From an uncultured Nitrososphaerota archaeon (GTDB lineage Bacteria; Bacillota; Clostridia; Oscillospirales; Ruminococcaceae): 10,381 nt of DNA. Both the position numbers and the translations under genes were made by a program. Numbering within the stretch: position 1 is the first letter of the stretch; each line of letters opens with the position of its first letter. The stretch covers positions 1-10,381 of the forward strand of contig CAKXAF010000066.1 in NCBI GenBank assembly GCA_934869045.1, written 5' to 3'. The notes under the pieces are model-generated. The model was not told where the DNA came from. It saw only the letters and a program-made list of their open reading frames with translations, and did not search any database. This document shows positions 1-5,748 of this stretch, one piece after another.

Positions 1-613
1 GCGCTGGAGCACTCTGCATTACAAATGCCGCTATCTGAAGTTTCAGACTGGAGAACCGGCAATCCGGAATCTCGTCGATCCTATTCCGGGCGTTTTTGAA
101 ACGGAGCGTTCCGCCGAGTACGCCGCTTTGTTGGATACCCTGTGGGAGGCCGACGTGTCTGGGGAAAGCGGGAGAGAGGTTTGGATGGGCGCTAAGCTCC
201 TGGAACTTATCCACCTGCTGCACAGCGACGCCAGCCGATTTGTACGGCAGCAAACGCTCCTCTCCGGTCGGATCAACGACCGCAAGATCCGGTTCATCCT
301 GGAATATATCGACGCCAATTACCGGTATCCGCTGTCCCTGGAGTCGCTGGCTGATCAGGTCAACTACAGCCCCATCTATTTCCACAAGCTTTTTTGTGCG
401 GCAACGGGCAAGACGCCCCGCCGGTACATCCTGGAAAAGCGCATCCGGACCGCCCGGGAAATGCTGGCCCTAGGGGATATTCCTCTTTCCAGCGTGGCGA
501 TGGAATGCGGGTTCTCCTCCCAATCTTATTTTGACTTTATTTTCAAGAAGGAGACGGGCATGACCCCGTCCGCATATATTCGGGCCAATAACGAGAGGTA
601 TCGGGACCAGTAA
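1..613 (+). CDS. AraC-family transcriptional regulator, C-terminal part (5' end outside window)
   Basis: The frame is open from base 2 to a TAA at 611-613, giving about 203 residues, and no start is visible, so the gene begins upstream of the window. The last ~100 residues form the double helix-turn-helix DNA-binding domain of AraC/XylS regulators. The first helix-turn-helix lies around LSLESLADQVNYSPIYFHKL. The second carries the family signature VAMECGFSSQSYFDFIFKKE, followed by the closing GMTPSAYI motif. The preceding ~90 residues would be the end of an effector-sensing, probably cupin-type, domain. This part has no recognisable ligand signature, so the inducer and targets are unknown. 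AraC regulators of this build usually activate carbohydrate or metabolite-use genes nearby. The likely target lies left of the window or is the gene's own operon. It is a different protein from the AraC regulator at 2427-3161. Family assignment is very secure; function is not. Confidence 0.93.
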   Translation, partial: RWSTLHYKCRYLKFQTGEPAIRNLVDPIPGVFETERSAEYAALLDTLWEADVSGESGREVWMGAKLLELIHLLHSDASRFVRQQTLLSGRINDRKIRFILEYIDANYRYPLSLESLADQVNYSPIYFHKLFCAATGKTPRRYILEKRIRTAREMLALGDIPLSSVAMECGFSSQSYFDFIFKKETGMTPSAYIRANNERYRDQ

Positions 614-946
614 AAGCGGTTTCCGGATCATTCTTTCTGCGGGGGAATGCTCATCGCTTATTATACAGTGGCGCACTGGATGGCCAGCCCCTATTCCATA
701 ACATTTGTGCTGGGCTGGACGGTGTTTTCTTTGCTGTCCCCTTTTTTTGCAGTTTTGGCCTGGTATGCCGGAGGGCGGGGCTGGCCTGCGGCGGTTTTAG
801 CCGCAGGGATCTTGCTGTTTACCGCCGCAGCCGCTGTTCTGCTGTTTGACAAGCTCCGTATTTCCGATGCCGCGGTCCTGCTGCTTCTGGGAATTCTGCT
901 GTCTGGCAGGCGGCAGCTCCGAGACGTCAGTCCCGGAGCTGGCTAA
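614..946 (+). pseudogene. Membrane-protein fragment, resembles C-terminal half of DUF6518-like protein
   Basis: The reading frame of the upstream AraC gene continues after its stop codon without interruption to a TAA at 944-946. An ATG at 647 would give 99 residues, but no proper ribosome binding site precedes it: the G-run abuts the ATG. The product is strongly hydrophobic with about three membrane segments (roughly FVLGWTVFSLLSPFFAVLAW, AAVLAAGILLFTAAAAVLLF and ISDAAVLLLLGILL). The order AYYTVAHWMA, then a hydrophobic segment, WYAGGRGW and VLAAGILL recalls, from memory, the second half of six-segment DUF6518-type proteins of about 200 residues. The sequence matching this family begins (CGGMLIAYY) before the ATG, which suggests that the 5' half has been deleted and the remainder joined to the end of the regulator gene. 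A genuine small membrane protein cannot be excluded. Function is unknown. Confidence 0.45.
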
Positions 947-962
947 TAATCGTCGGATCCAA

Positions 963-990
963 AAAAAGGGCCGCTGCAGCGGCCCTTTTT
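963..990. terminator. Bidirectional rho-independent terminator
   Basis: A perfect 18-base palindrome (968-985, GGGCCGCTGCAGCGGCCC) is flanked by AAAAA on the left and TTTTT on the right. Read on either strand it forms a GC-rich hairpin followed by a U-tract. It lies between the rightward fragment ending at 946 and the leftward gene whose stop is at 1054, so it can serve both directions. Confidence 0.92.
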
Positions 991-1053
991 GCATATTTTT
1001 CTATGGAGATGACGCTTTTTCAAAATTGCCCGTTCCGGGCGGCTTTTTCCGTT

Positions 1054-2295
1054 TTACCAGTTCTGGACGGTTTCCATGGCGATTTCTGCCCAGCGGGTCA
1101 AACGTGCGGGTTCAAACTGGACGGTGGAAATGTCCTTGAGAATAAACTCCACCGGCACGCCATTTTCCCTGGCACAGCTGCAGGTGAATTCCAAGTCCTT
1201 CCGTATGGCATCTTCGTCCATTTGGCCTGCGGCCAGGAAAGCGGGGGTGGGTTTGTTGGAAAGGATCAGGCCAGGCCCAAGCTTTTCTGCAAAGGCCTTG
1301 CGGTCGCTCCAGGGGCTGCAGGAAACTTTTCGGACATTGGGAATCTTCCGAACCAGGTCCAGCTTGTTGTCCAGCCGGTCGCAGCAGCCGTAGTAGATGC
1401 GGTTGAACTCCCGGGCCATCTCAGTGATGTAAGGCAGCTCGAATTCCTCAAAGGCTGCAGGGGAGACAGAGGTCAGTACCTGGGCCAGGCCAAAAGCCCA
1501 GGAATTCTGGGAAATACTTCCTTTTCCGGCTCCAAAATCCGGAAGCTGTTCGTCGTTATAGGTGTAAGAACAGTGGCAGACCTTGGCGATATCATCTACG
1601 ACCCGCAGGGCGCTGGCCTGTCGAATGCCGGCAAGCGTGGCATCCGTGATGCGCCGCATGGCTGCGTGGAGAAATTCCGGACGGTCCACGATATCGTAAA
1701 AAACCTGCTCGACGCCCATATACTCCGACAGCTTATCCCATACGCCTACATGGAAGGTCATTCCGTGCCCGGCGATGACCGGTGCGGTACCCTGAAAGAT
1801 CTCTTTCGCTTCTTCCAGATGGAGGCGGCTCTCCTCTGCGTTGTATCGGATCTCCAGATCCTGGATTTTTTCCAGGTCTTCCATTTCCGCCAGAACGGTG
1901 TTGTAGTGGCGGGCGGTGGCGGTTTCGTTTGCATACTGCACCCGGCTGTCGCACTGGGCGGCAAGCCCGTAACCGTTCGTTTCAAGCGACAGGGGGATGG
2001 TCAGAAACGGTTCCAGTACCATATCCACCGGAAAGTGGCGCCACTGATAGAGGGTGCGGCGCAGTCCCTTCTCAAATTTCTGCCACCAGGGGTCGGAGAC
2101 CTGGCAGGTCAGCTCGCCGCTGCCGTTCAGCTCGTTCCAGGGCAGCTGGTCGATGTTGACCATAGGCCGTGCCATTTCACAGCGGTTGAGGGCCTTCCAG
2201 AGGTCGCGTTTCTCCTTTTGCACTGGCAGAGAGGCATATTCCATATATTCCGTGCCCAGGCGGCGCAGGATCTCCCGGTCTTGTATTGTCAGCAT
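1054..2295 (-). CDS. Uroporphyrinogen decarboxylase (URO-D)-like protein, corrinoid methyltransferase type
   Basis: The product is 413 residues and belongs to the URO-D/MtaA-like superfamily, which includes haem-pathway decarboxylases and methyltransferases that move methyl groups from corrinoid proteins to thiol acceptors. Features pointing to the methyltransferase-like branch are the length (true HemE is about 350), YYGCCDRLD near residues 301-309 where metal-binding His/Cys residues lie in MtaA-type enzymes, VSCSPWSDR near 324-332, and the C-terminal PVEFILKDIST motif near 381-391. A second Cys/His cluster (VCHCSY, about 239-244) lies upstream. The start at 2295 is supported by AAAGGA ten bases before the ATG. 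The gene stands alone, divergent from an AraC regulator (2427-3161), which probably controls it. No corrinoid protein or partner methyltransferase gene is present in the window, so substrate and acceptor cannot be stated. A role in one-carbon or demethylation metabolism is inference. Family call is firm. Confidence 0.88.
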   Translation of the reverse strand: MLTIQDREILRRLGTEYMEYASLPVQKEKRDLWKALNRCEMARPMVNIDQLPWNELNGSGELTCQVSDPWWQKFEKGLRRTLYQWRHFPVDMVLEPFLTIPLSLETNGYGLAAQCDSRVQYANETATARHYNTVLAEMEDLEKIQDLEIRYNAEESRLHLEEAKEIFQGTAPVIAGHGMTFHVGVWDKLSEYMGVEQVFYDIVDRPEFLHAAMRRITDATLAGIRQASALRVVDDIAKVCHCSYTYNDEQLPDFGAGKGSISQNSWAFGLAQVLTSVSPAAFEEFELPYITEMAREFNRIYYGCCDRLDNKLDLVRKIPNVRKVSCSPWSDRKAFAEKLGPGLILSNKPTPAFLAAGQMDEDAIRKDLEFTCSCARENGVPVEFILKDISTVQFEPARLTRWAEIAMETVQNW

Positions 2296-2319
2296 GTGTC
2301 CATCATCCTTTCTGCCTCC

Positions 2320-2348
2320 AGTATAATGACTTTTTTTGCTTTTTACAA
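2320..2348 (-). promoter_or_regulatory. Predicted sigma-A promoter of the URO-D-like gene
   Basis: On the minus strand, TTGTAA (2348-2343) and TATACT (2325-2320) are separated by exactly 17 bases. Transcription would begin near 2313, only a few bases before the AAAGGA ribosome binding site (2311-2306), so the leader would be very short. The -35 is weak, as expected for an activator-dependent promoter. Confidence 0.65.
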
Positions 2349-2378
2349 CTGAAAAACCTTACAGAAACTACTGAATTC

Positions 2379-2407
2379 TTGACATTTTTTGATTTTTGTG
2401 TTATCAC
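2379..2407 (+). promoter_or_regulatory. Predicted promoter of the AraC-family regulator gene
   Basis: A perfect TTGACA (2379-2384) is followed after 17 bases by TATCAC (2402-2407), with TG one base upstream (2399-2400) as in extended -10 promoters. The predicted transcription start near 2414 falls on the AGGAGG ribosome binding site (2414-2419), which is unusually close. The true start may therefore be a few bases earlier. Confidence 0.5.
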
Positions 2408-2426
2408 TGTTTCAGGAGGCGATGGG

Positions 2427-3161
2427 ATGCTGCTGACATATGGCGTGACCCGGGTGGCGCCTGACTGGCATGTAACGGAACCGGCGGCCGCTGGCTATTC
2501 CCGGATGTATTGGGTACACACCGGCGCCGTTCAATATCAGGACGGGGAGAGGGCGCTCCGCCTGCGGAAAGGGGCGTTGTATCTGTTCCCTAGTACGGCC
2601 CCTTATGCCATGACCCATGATCCCGCTGACCCGTTGGTCTGTCTGTTTCTCCATCTGAACTTTTTTCCGGGGACGGTTCCCCGAATGGCAGAGCTGGAGG
2701 TGGAGGAGGACGGGTTCCTCCATTTCCAGCTCCAGGCCATGGAGATCTGTGCGGCCCGCCAGGAGGACGGTCTGGCCGCCGCGGCAGCTGCGGTGCTGGA
2801 AACCTGGTTCCGCCGGGAGGGGCTGGTCCGGGAACCGGACCCAGTGCTGTCGGAGCTTTTGCTGTACATTGCCGCCAATCTGCGGCAGCCGCTGACCCTG
2901 GAGGGATTGAGCCGGATGGCTGGGTACCATCCCCAGTATTTCGTACGGTACTTTAAAAAACGGATGGGCGTGACGCCGTACCGCTACATCCTGGACTGCC
3001 GGATGAAGGAGGCCCAGCGGCTGCTCCAGGAGGGCTGCTCTGTGACGGAGGCAGCCGCCGGGGTCGGATACGCGGATCTCAAAACCTTTGAACAGGCGTT
3101 TCGGAACCGGTTCGGAGCCGCGCCGGGCCGTTGGCGCAGCAGCTACCGCCCCCAGCCGTAA
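2427..3161 (+). CDS. AraC-family transcriptional regulator
   Basis: The start at 2427 is chosen because a perfect AGGAGG (2414-2419) lies seven bases before this ATG; in-frame ATGs further upstream lie inside the promoter region. The product is 244 residues. Residues ~1-90 form a cupin-like sensing domain with the typical RKGALYLFPSTAPYAM strand-turn pattern. Residues ~140-240 are the AraC/XylS DNA-binding domain: the first helix-turn-helix is LTLEGLSRMAGYHPQYFVRY (157-176), then GVTPYRYIL. The second helix-turn-helix is VTEAAAGVGYADLKTFEQAF (206-225), followed by the degenerate tail FGAAPGRWR. It is slightly shorter than the usual 270-300 residues. It is divergent from the URO-D-like gene across 131 bp holding both promoters, the usual layout for a local regulator and its target. 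The effector is unknown. The DNA-binding assignment is secure. Confidence 0.93.
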   Translation: MLLTYGVTRVAPDWHVTEPAAAGYSRMYWVHTGAVQYQDGERALRLRKGALYLFPSTAPYAMTHDPADPLVCLFLHLNFFPGTVPRMAELEVEEDGFLHFQLQAMEICAARQEDGLAAAAAAVLETWFRREGLVREPDPVLSELLLYIAANLRQPLTLEGLSRMAGYHPQYFVRYFKKRMGVTPYRYILDCRMKEAQRLLQEGCSVTEAAAGVGYADLKTFEQAFRNRFGAAPGRWRSSYRPQP

Positions 3162-3164
3162 AAA

Positions 3165-3207
3165 CAAAAAATCAGGCCCCGCGCTGAATACTCCAGGATG
3201 GGGCCTG
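3165..3207 (-). terminator. Rho-independent terminator of the amidohydrolase gene
   Basis: CAGGCCCC (3173-3180) and GGGGCCTG (3200-3207) form an 8-bp stem with a 19-base loop. Read leftward, the stem is followed by ATTTTTTGTTTTT (3172-3160), a good U-tract, so it ends transcription of the leftward gene stopping at 3286. It sits directly after the AraC stop (3161) and may also weakly end that transcript, although no strong T-run follows on the plus strand. Confidence 0.8.
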
Positions 3208-3285
3208 GCAATTTATCGGGAAAGAGCTTCTTACCGGCAGATCAATTATGTAAGATTATATGAAATCGGGCCTTGTCGTTATCGT

Positions 3286-4452
3286 TCAGCGGCGGTAGAC
3301 GATGGAGCCGTCAATAAAAGTCGCCAGCGTGTGGAAGCCCACGTCTGTCAGGGGGTTTCCACGGAAAATAGCGATATCGGCGTCCTTGCCGGGAGACAGG
3401 CTTCCGACCCGGTCCGCGATCCCCGCGATACGGGCCGGGTTGAGTGTGACGGCCTTCCAGGCGTCCTCCTCGTTCAGTCCCTCCTTGACGGCAAGCCCAG
3501 CACAGAGAGGCAGGTACTGGAGAGGAATCACCGGCGCGTCCGTGATAATGGCAGTGAGCACTCCGGCCTCCATCAGGATCTTGGGGGTGGCGAAGCTCTT
3601 GTGGGCCAGTTCAATCTTGGTTTTGCTGCCAAAGGAGGGGCCGACCAACACAGGGACATCCTCTCCGGCCAGCTCGTCGGCGATCAGCGCGCCGTCCGTG
3701 CAATGGTCCAGGGTGATCTTCAGACCAAATTCCCGGGCGATACGCAGGGCGGTGAAAATATCGTCAGCCCGGTGGGCGTGAACCTTCAGTGGGATCTCGC
3801 CCCGTATTACCGGCCGCATAGACTCCAGCTGGAGGTCGAAGTCCGGACGCTTTTTGCCTTCCCGGTCCTTCTCGTAGGCGGCCCAATCCGCCTCATAAAG
3901 CCGGGACTTAAAGAGCAGCCCCCGTAGCAGAGCGGCAGTGGCCATCCGGGTGGCAGGAGTTTGCTTGGCGGAGCCGTAGACCCGTTTGGGGTTCTCACCG
4001 AAGGCTGCCTTCATAGCAACCGGGGATTTGACCAGCATCTTGTCCACCCGTTTTCCGGCCAGCTTGACGGCGCAGAAGGTCCCGCCTACGACGTTGGCGC
4101 TGCCTGGGCCTGTGACTGCGCAGGTGACGCCATTTTTCAGGGCCTCGCCAAAGGCCTCGTCCATGGGATTGATGGCGTCGATGGCCCGCATCTGGGGGGT
4201 CAGGGGATTGGTGGATTCGTTGACGTCGTTGCCCACCGCGCCAACGATCTCCTCGTCCAGGCCAATGTGGCAGTGTCCCTCCACAAAGCCTGGTGTGACC
4301 AGGCAGCCGGGGGCGTCCAAAATCTCCGTCCCGGCGGGGACGTCTAAGCGTTCCCCTACGGCCAGGATCTTCCCGCCGTCCAACAGGATCTGACCGTTTT
4401 TGATGTCAGGCCCCTCCATTGTTTTCACCAATCCGCCGCGGATCAGCAGCAT
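3286..4452 (-). CDS. Metal-dependent amidohydrolase (imidazolonepropionase-like, COG1228 type)
   Basis: The product is 388 residues, normal for the family, and probably cytoplasmic since there is no signal peptide. The N-terminus (LLIRGGLVKTMEGPDIKNGQ) and C-terminus (LSPGKDADIAIFRGNPL) form the composite beta-sandwich that frames the amidohydrolase TIM barrel. Metal-binding residues can be placed: GHCH (H60, H62) after VTPGFVE, a candidate bridging lysine at K148, KVHAH (H225/H227), TLDH (H250) and the catalytic aspartate ITDAPV (D305). Many relatives have His directly after this aspartate; here it is Ala. The hydrolysed C-N bond (cyclic amide, dipeptide or similar) cannot be deduced. The ATG at 4452 has a perfect AAGGAGG seven bases upstream. 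The gene is monocistronic, ends at its own terminator, and appears to have a leader of about 200 nt with inverted repeats. Superfamily is certain, substrate is not. Confidence 0.9.
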   Translation of the reverse strand: MLLIRGGLVKTMEGPDIKNGQILLDGGKILAVGERLDVPAGTEILDAPGCLVTPGFVEGHCHIGLDEEIVGAVGNDVNESTNPLTPQMRAIDAINPMDEAFGEALKNGVTCAVTGPGSANVVGGTFCAVKLAGKRVDKMLVKSPVAMKAAFGENPKRVYGSAKQTPATRMATAALLRGLLFKSRLYEADWAAYEKDREGKKRPDFDLQLESMRPVIRGEIPLKVHAHRADDIFTALRIAREFGLKITLDHCTDGALIADELAGEDVPVLVGPSFGSKTKIELAHKSFATPKILMEAGVLTAIITDAPVIPLQYLPLCAGLAVKEGLNEEDAWKAVTLNPARIAGIADRVGSLSPGKDADIAIFRGNPLTDVGFHTLATFIDGSIVYRR

Positions 4453-4659
4453 ACAAATTCCTCCTTATCGGGCAGCTGCCCTTATATTTGCCTTTGTGTT
4501 TCTTGTCCCAGCTCGGCATGGTATCCAGAACCGTTTTCAGGCTGCAGCCAGTCTCTGTCAGGGCCGTTTCCGCCGGGCGGGATACCATATCGTGCGTTGG
4601 CTTCCGTTCAATCGATCCTACCGCATAATGAAGCGCTTACTTTACAAAACGGCTCTGCT
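4453..4659 (-). promoter_or_regulatory. Long, potentially structured 5' leader of the amidohydrolase gene
   Basis: From the predicted promoter, transcription would start near 4659, leaving about 207 bases of untranslated leader. It contains a 9-bp inverted repeat, ATGGTATCC (4518-4526) with GGATACCAT (4580-4588), that would close a 71-base element. Inside are a short self-complementary GGCTGCAGCC and two similar motifs, GAAACGG and GAAAACGG. GCCGTTTT near the 5' end (4652-4645) could pair with either motif. A 12-base palindrome (GGGCAGCTGCCC, 4470-4481) abuts the ribosome binding site. I do not recognise a known riboswitch class. Regulatory function is inference. Confidence 0.35.
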
Positions 4660-4665
4660 TTCCTA

Positions 4666-4694
4666 ATTATAAAAGAGCAGAGAACAAAAAGCAA
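4666..4694 (-). promoter_or_regulatory. Predicted sigma-A promoter of the amidohydrolase gene
   Basis: On the minus strand, TTGCTT (4694-4689) and a perfect TATAAT (4671-4666) are spaced by 17 bases in an AT-rich stretch. It lies 214 bases upstream of the ATG and is the best promoter match in this gap. A weaker plus-strand candidate, TTTACA (4641-4646) with AATTAT (4665-4670, 18-base spacer), overlaps it and could have served the pseudogene at 4729. Confidence 0.6.
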
Positions 4695-4728
4695 GTCTAA
4701 TGGGAAAAACAGCACAGAGGGTTGTTCG

Positions 4729-4934
4729 ATGAAGGAAGCTGTGAAGTTTTTGCAGGACAATCCAGCACAATATCCTGCAACAACAGGCTGGGATGGGACG
4801 GCAGTTTTTGAAGGGAATGTGGCCGTCAAGGAGAATGGTCTGGCGGTCCCATTTTTCAGGTGTTTGATCTGGAAGACGCCCGTGCGGTGATTTCGGACTT
4901 TTCCGGAGAGCCGCCGAAGGAGTATGTCTTATAA
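4729..4934 (+). pseudogene. Decayed pyridoxamine 5'-phosphate oxidase-like (FMN-binding) gene
   Basis: The ATG at 4729 begins MKEAVKFLQDNPAQYPATTG, closely matching the N-terminus of small (~130-residue) clostridial proteins of the pyridoxamine-5'-phosphate-oxidase-like split-barrel family. The frame then jumps from WDG straight to TAVFEGNVAVKENGLAVP, which belongs near the family's residue 90, so about 60 central residues with the flavin-binding strands are missing. The original frame ends at a TGA at 4888-4890. The proper C-terminus, IFQVFDLEDARAV and DFSGEPPKEYVL, is present in the next frame (4851-4934, TAA at 4932-4934). This implies a second, frame-shifting deletion near 4845-4852. Intact relatives bind flavin and may act as reductases or stress proteins; this copy cannot. 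The family comparison is from memory, but the head, middle and tail of one family lie in order, making decay the best explanation. Confidence 0.8.
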
Positions 4935-4980
4935 AGGTGTGCTGCGGGTTTGGACAACTCTACGGCTGCTTTTTTCAAAA

Positions 4981-5012
4981 TTCAAGTTATTTTAAGAGTT
5001 CTGTGGTATACT
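4981..5012 (+). promoter_or_regulatory. Predicted promoter and possible autoregulatory repeat of the two-component operon
   Basis: TATACT (5007-5012) is preceded by TGG (5004-5006), giving an extended -10. No good -35 stands at the right distance. Instead, TTCAAG (4981-4986) and TTTAAG (4991-4996) form a direct repeat with a period of 10 bases, the kind of site bound by OmpR/PhoB-type dimers. An activator-dependent, possibly self-activated promoter is inferred. Confidence 0.5.
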
Positions 5013-5041
5013 GGTAAAAACAGGCGGCTGGAGGCGGTTAT

Positions 5042-5722
5042 ATGAAAATCCTTTTGGTGGAAGACGAAAAAGATCTGAGTGACGCGGTTTGTCAGATTCT
5101 CCGCTCCAGCCGGTATGAGGCCGTGCCTGCCTATGACGGCGAGACAGGTCTGGACGAGGCTCTCAGCGGCATCTATGACCTGCTGCTACTGGATATCATG
5201 CTTCCAGTTCGCGATGGGATTTCCATTCTCCGGGAGTATCGGGCCTCCGGGGGAAGCGCGCCTGTGCTCCTGCTCACGGCGAAAGGGGAGATCCAGGATA
5301 AGGTGCGGGGCCTGGACAGCGGTGCTGACGACTATCTTTCCAAACCTTTTGCCGCTGAGGAACTGCTGGCCCGGGTCCGGGCGCTGTCCCGCAGAAAGGG
5401 GGAGTTTCTGCAGGATGACCGGCTCTCCTTCGGGGATCTGCAACTGGACCTGTCCGCCTACGAGCTGCGGCGGGGAGCAAACCATATCCGGCTTTCCAAC
5501 AAGGAATTTGAGATTCTGCGGTACTTTTTCCTCCACGAAGGCCAGGTTGCGCGCAAGGAGGATCTTTTGGTCAAGCTTTGGGGCTATGACAGCCCGGCGG
5601 ACAGCAACAATCTGGAGGTGTACCTCTCTTTTCTCCGGAAAAAGCTAGGGTTTTTGCACTCTGGCGTCCGGATCACCAGCGTACGCGGCGTCGGGTACCG
5701 TCTGGAAGAGGGAAATGCCTGA
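5042..5722 (+). CDS. Two-component response regulator, OmpR/PhoB family
   Basis: The product has 226 residues, the usual length. Residues 1-115 are the receiver domain: acidic pocket E7/D8, phosphoacceptor D51 in LLLLDIMLP, T79 in LLLTAK, and K101 in YLSKPF. Residues ~127-222 are the winged-helix DNA-binding domain, with LSNKEFEILRYFFLHEGQV, then VYLSFLRKKLG for the recognition helix and the closing RGVGYRLE. All key residues are present, so it should be an active, phosphorylation-controlled transcription factor. The start at 5042 has GGAGG (5030-5034) seven bases upstream. The histidine kinase gene follows 26 bases after its stop and must be the partner. The regulated genes are unknown; no transporter or resistance gene flanks the pair in this window, so self-regulation through the repeat at 4981-4996 is the only target suggested here. 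Confidence 0.96.
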   Translation: MKILLVEDEKDLSDAVCQILRSSRYEAVPAYDGETGLDEALSGIYDLLLLDIMLPVRDGISILREYRASGGSAPVLLLTAKGEIQDKVRGLDSGADDYLSKPFAAEELLARVRALSRRKGEFLQDDRLSFGDLQLDLSAYELRRGANHIRLSNKEFEILRYFFLHEGQVARKEDLLVKLWGYDSPADSNNLEVYLSFLRKKLGFLHSGVRITSVRGVGYRLEEGNA

Positions 5723-5748
5723 TTTTTGGGGAGCAAAAGGTGGATTGC

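Noticed and set aside
1003..2352. Long plus-strand open frame (449 codons) opposite the URO-D-like gene
   Set aside because: It is antisense to a gene with clear family motifs and a proper ribosome binding site. Its own translation has no domain resemblance and the frame is open only because of codon bias on the other strand.
2286..2426. Upstream extension of the AraC gene to an ATG at 2286
   Set aside because: The added 47 residues overlap the neighbour's start and both promoters, have no ribosome binding site and do not resemble the family. ATG 2427 has AGGAGG at ideal spacing.
3208..3285. Possible small gene or RNA between the terminator and the amidohydrolase stop
   Set aside because: It has no start with a ribosome binding site and no hairpin of note. 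It is simply the 3' untranslated region of the leftward gene.
4406..4588. 60-codon minus-strand frame in the amidohydrolase leader as an upstream peptide
   Set aside because: It has no ribosome binding site and overlaps the amidohydrolase start in another frame. The sequence is more simply explained as leader RNA.
4453..4659. T-box, purine, FMN, TPP, guanidine or cobalamin riboswitch in the amidohydrolase leader
   Set aside because: None of the core sequences of these classes that I could recall, such as the T-box AGGGTGG-ACCGCG element, is present.
4597..4728. Extension of the flavin-protein remnant to an ATG at 4597
   Set aside because: Family resemblance begins exactly at MKEAVKF (4729). 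The upstream part lies in the promoter region and matches nothing.
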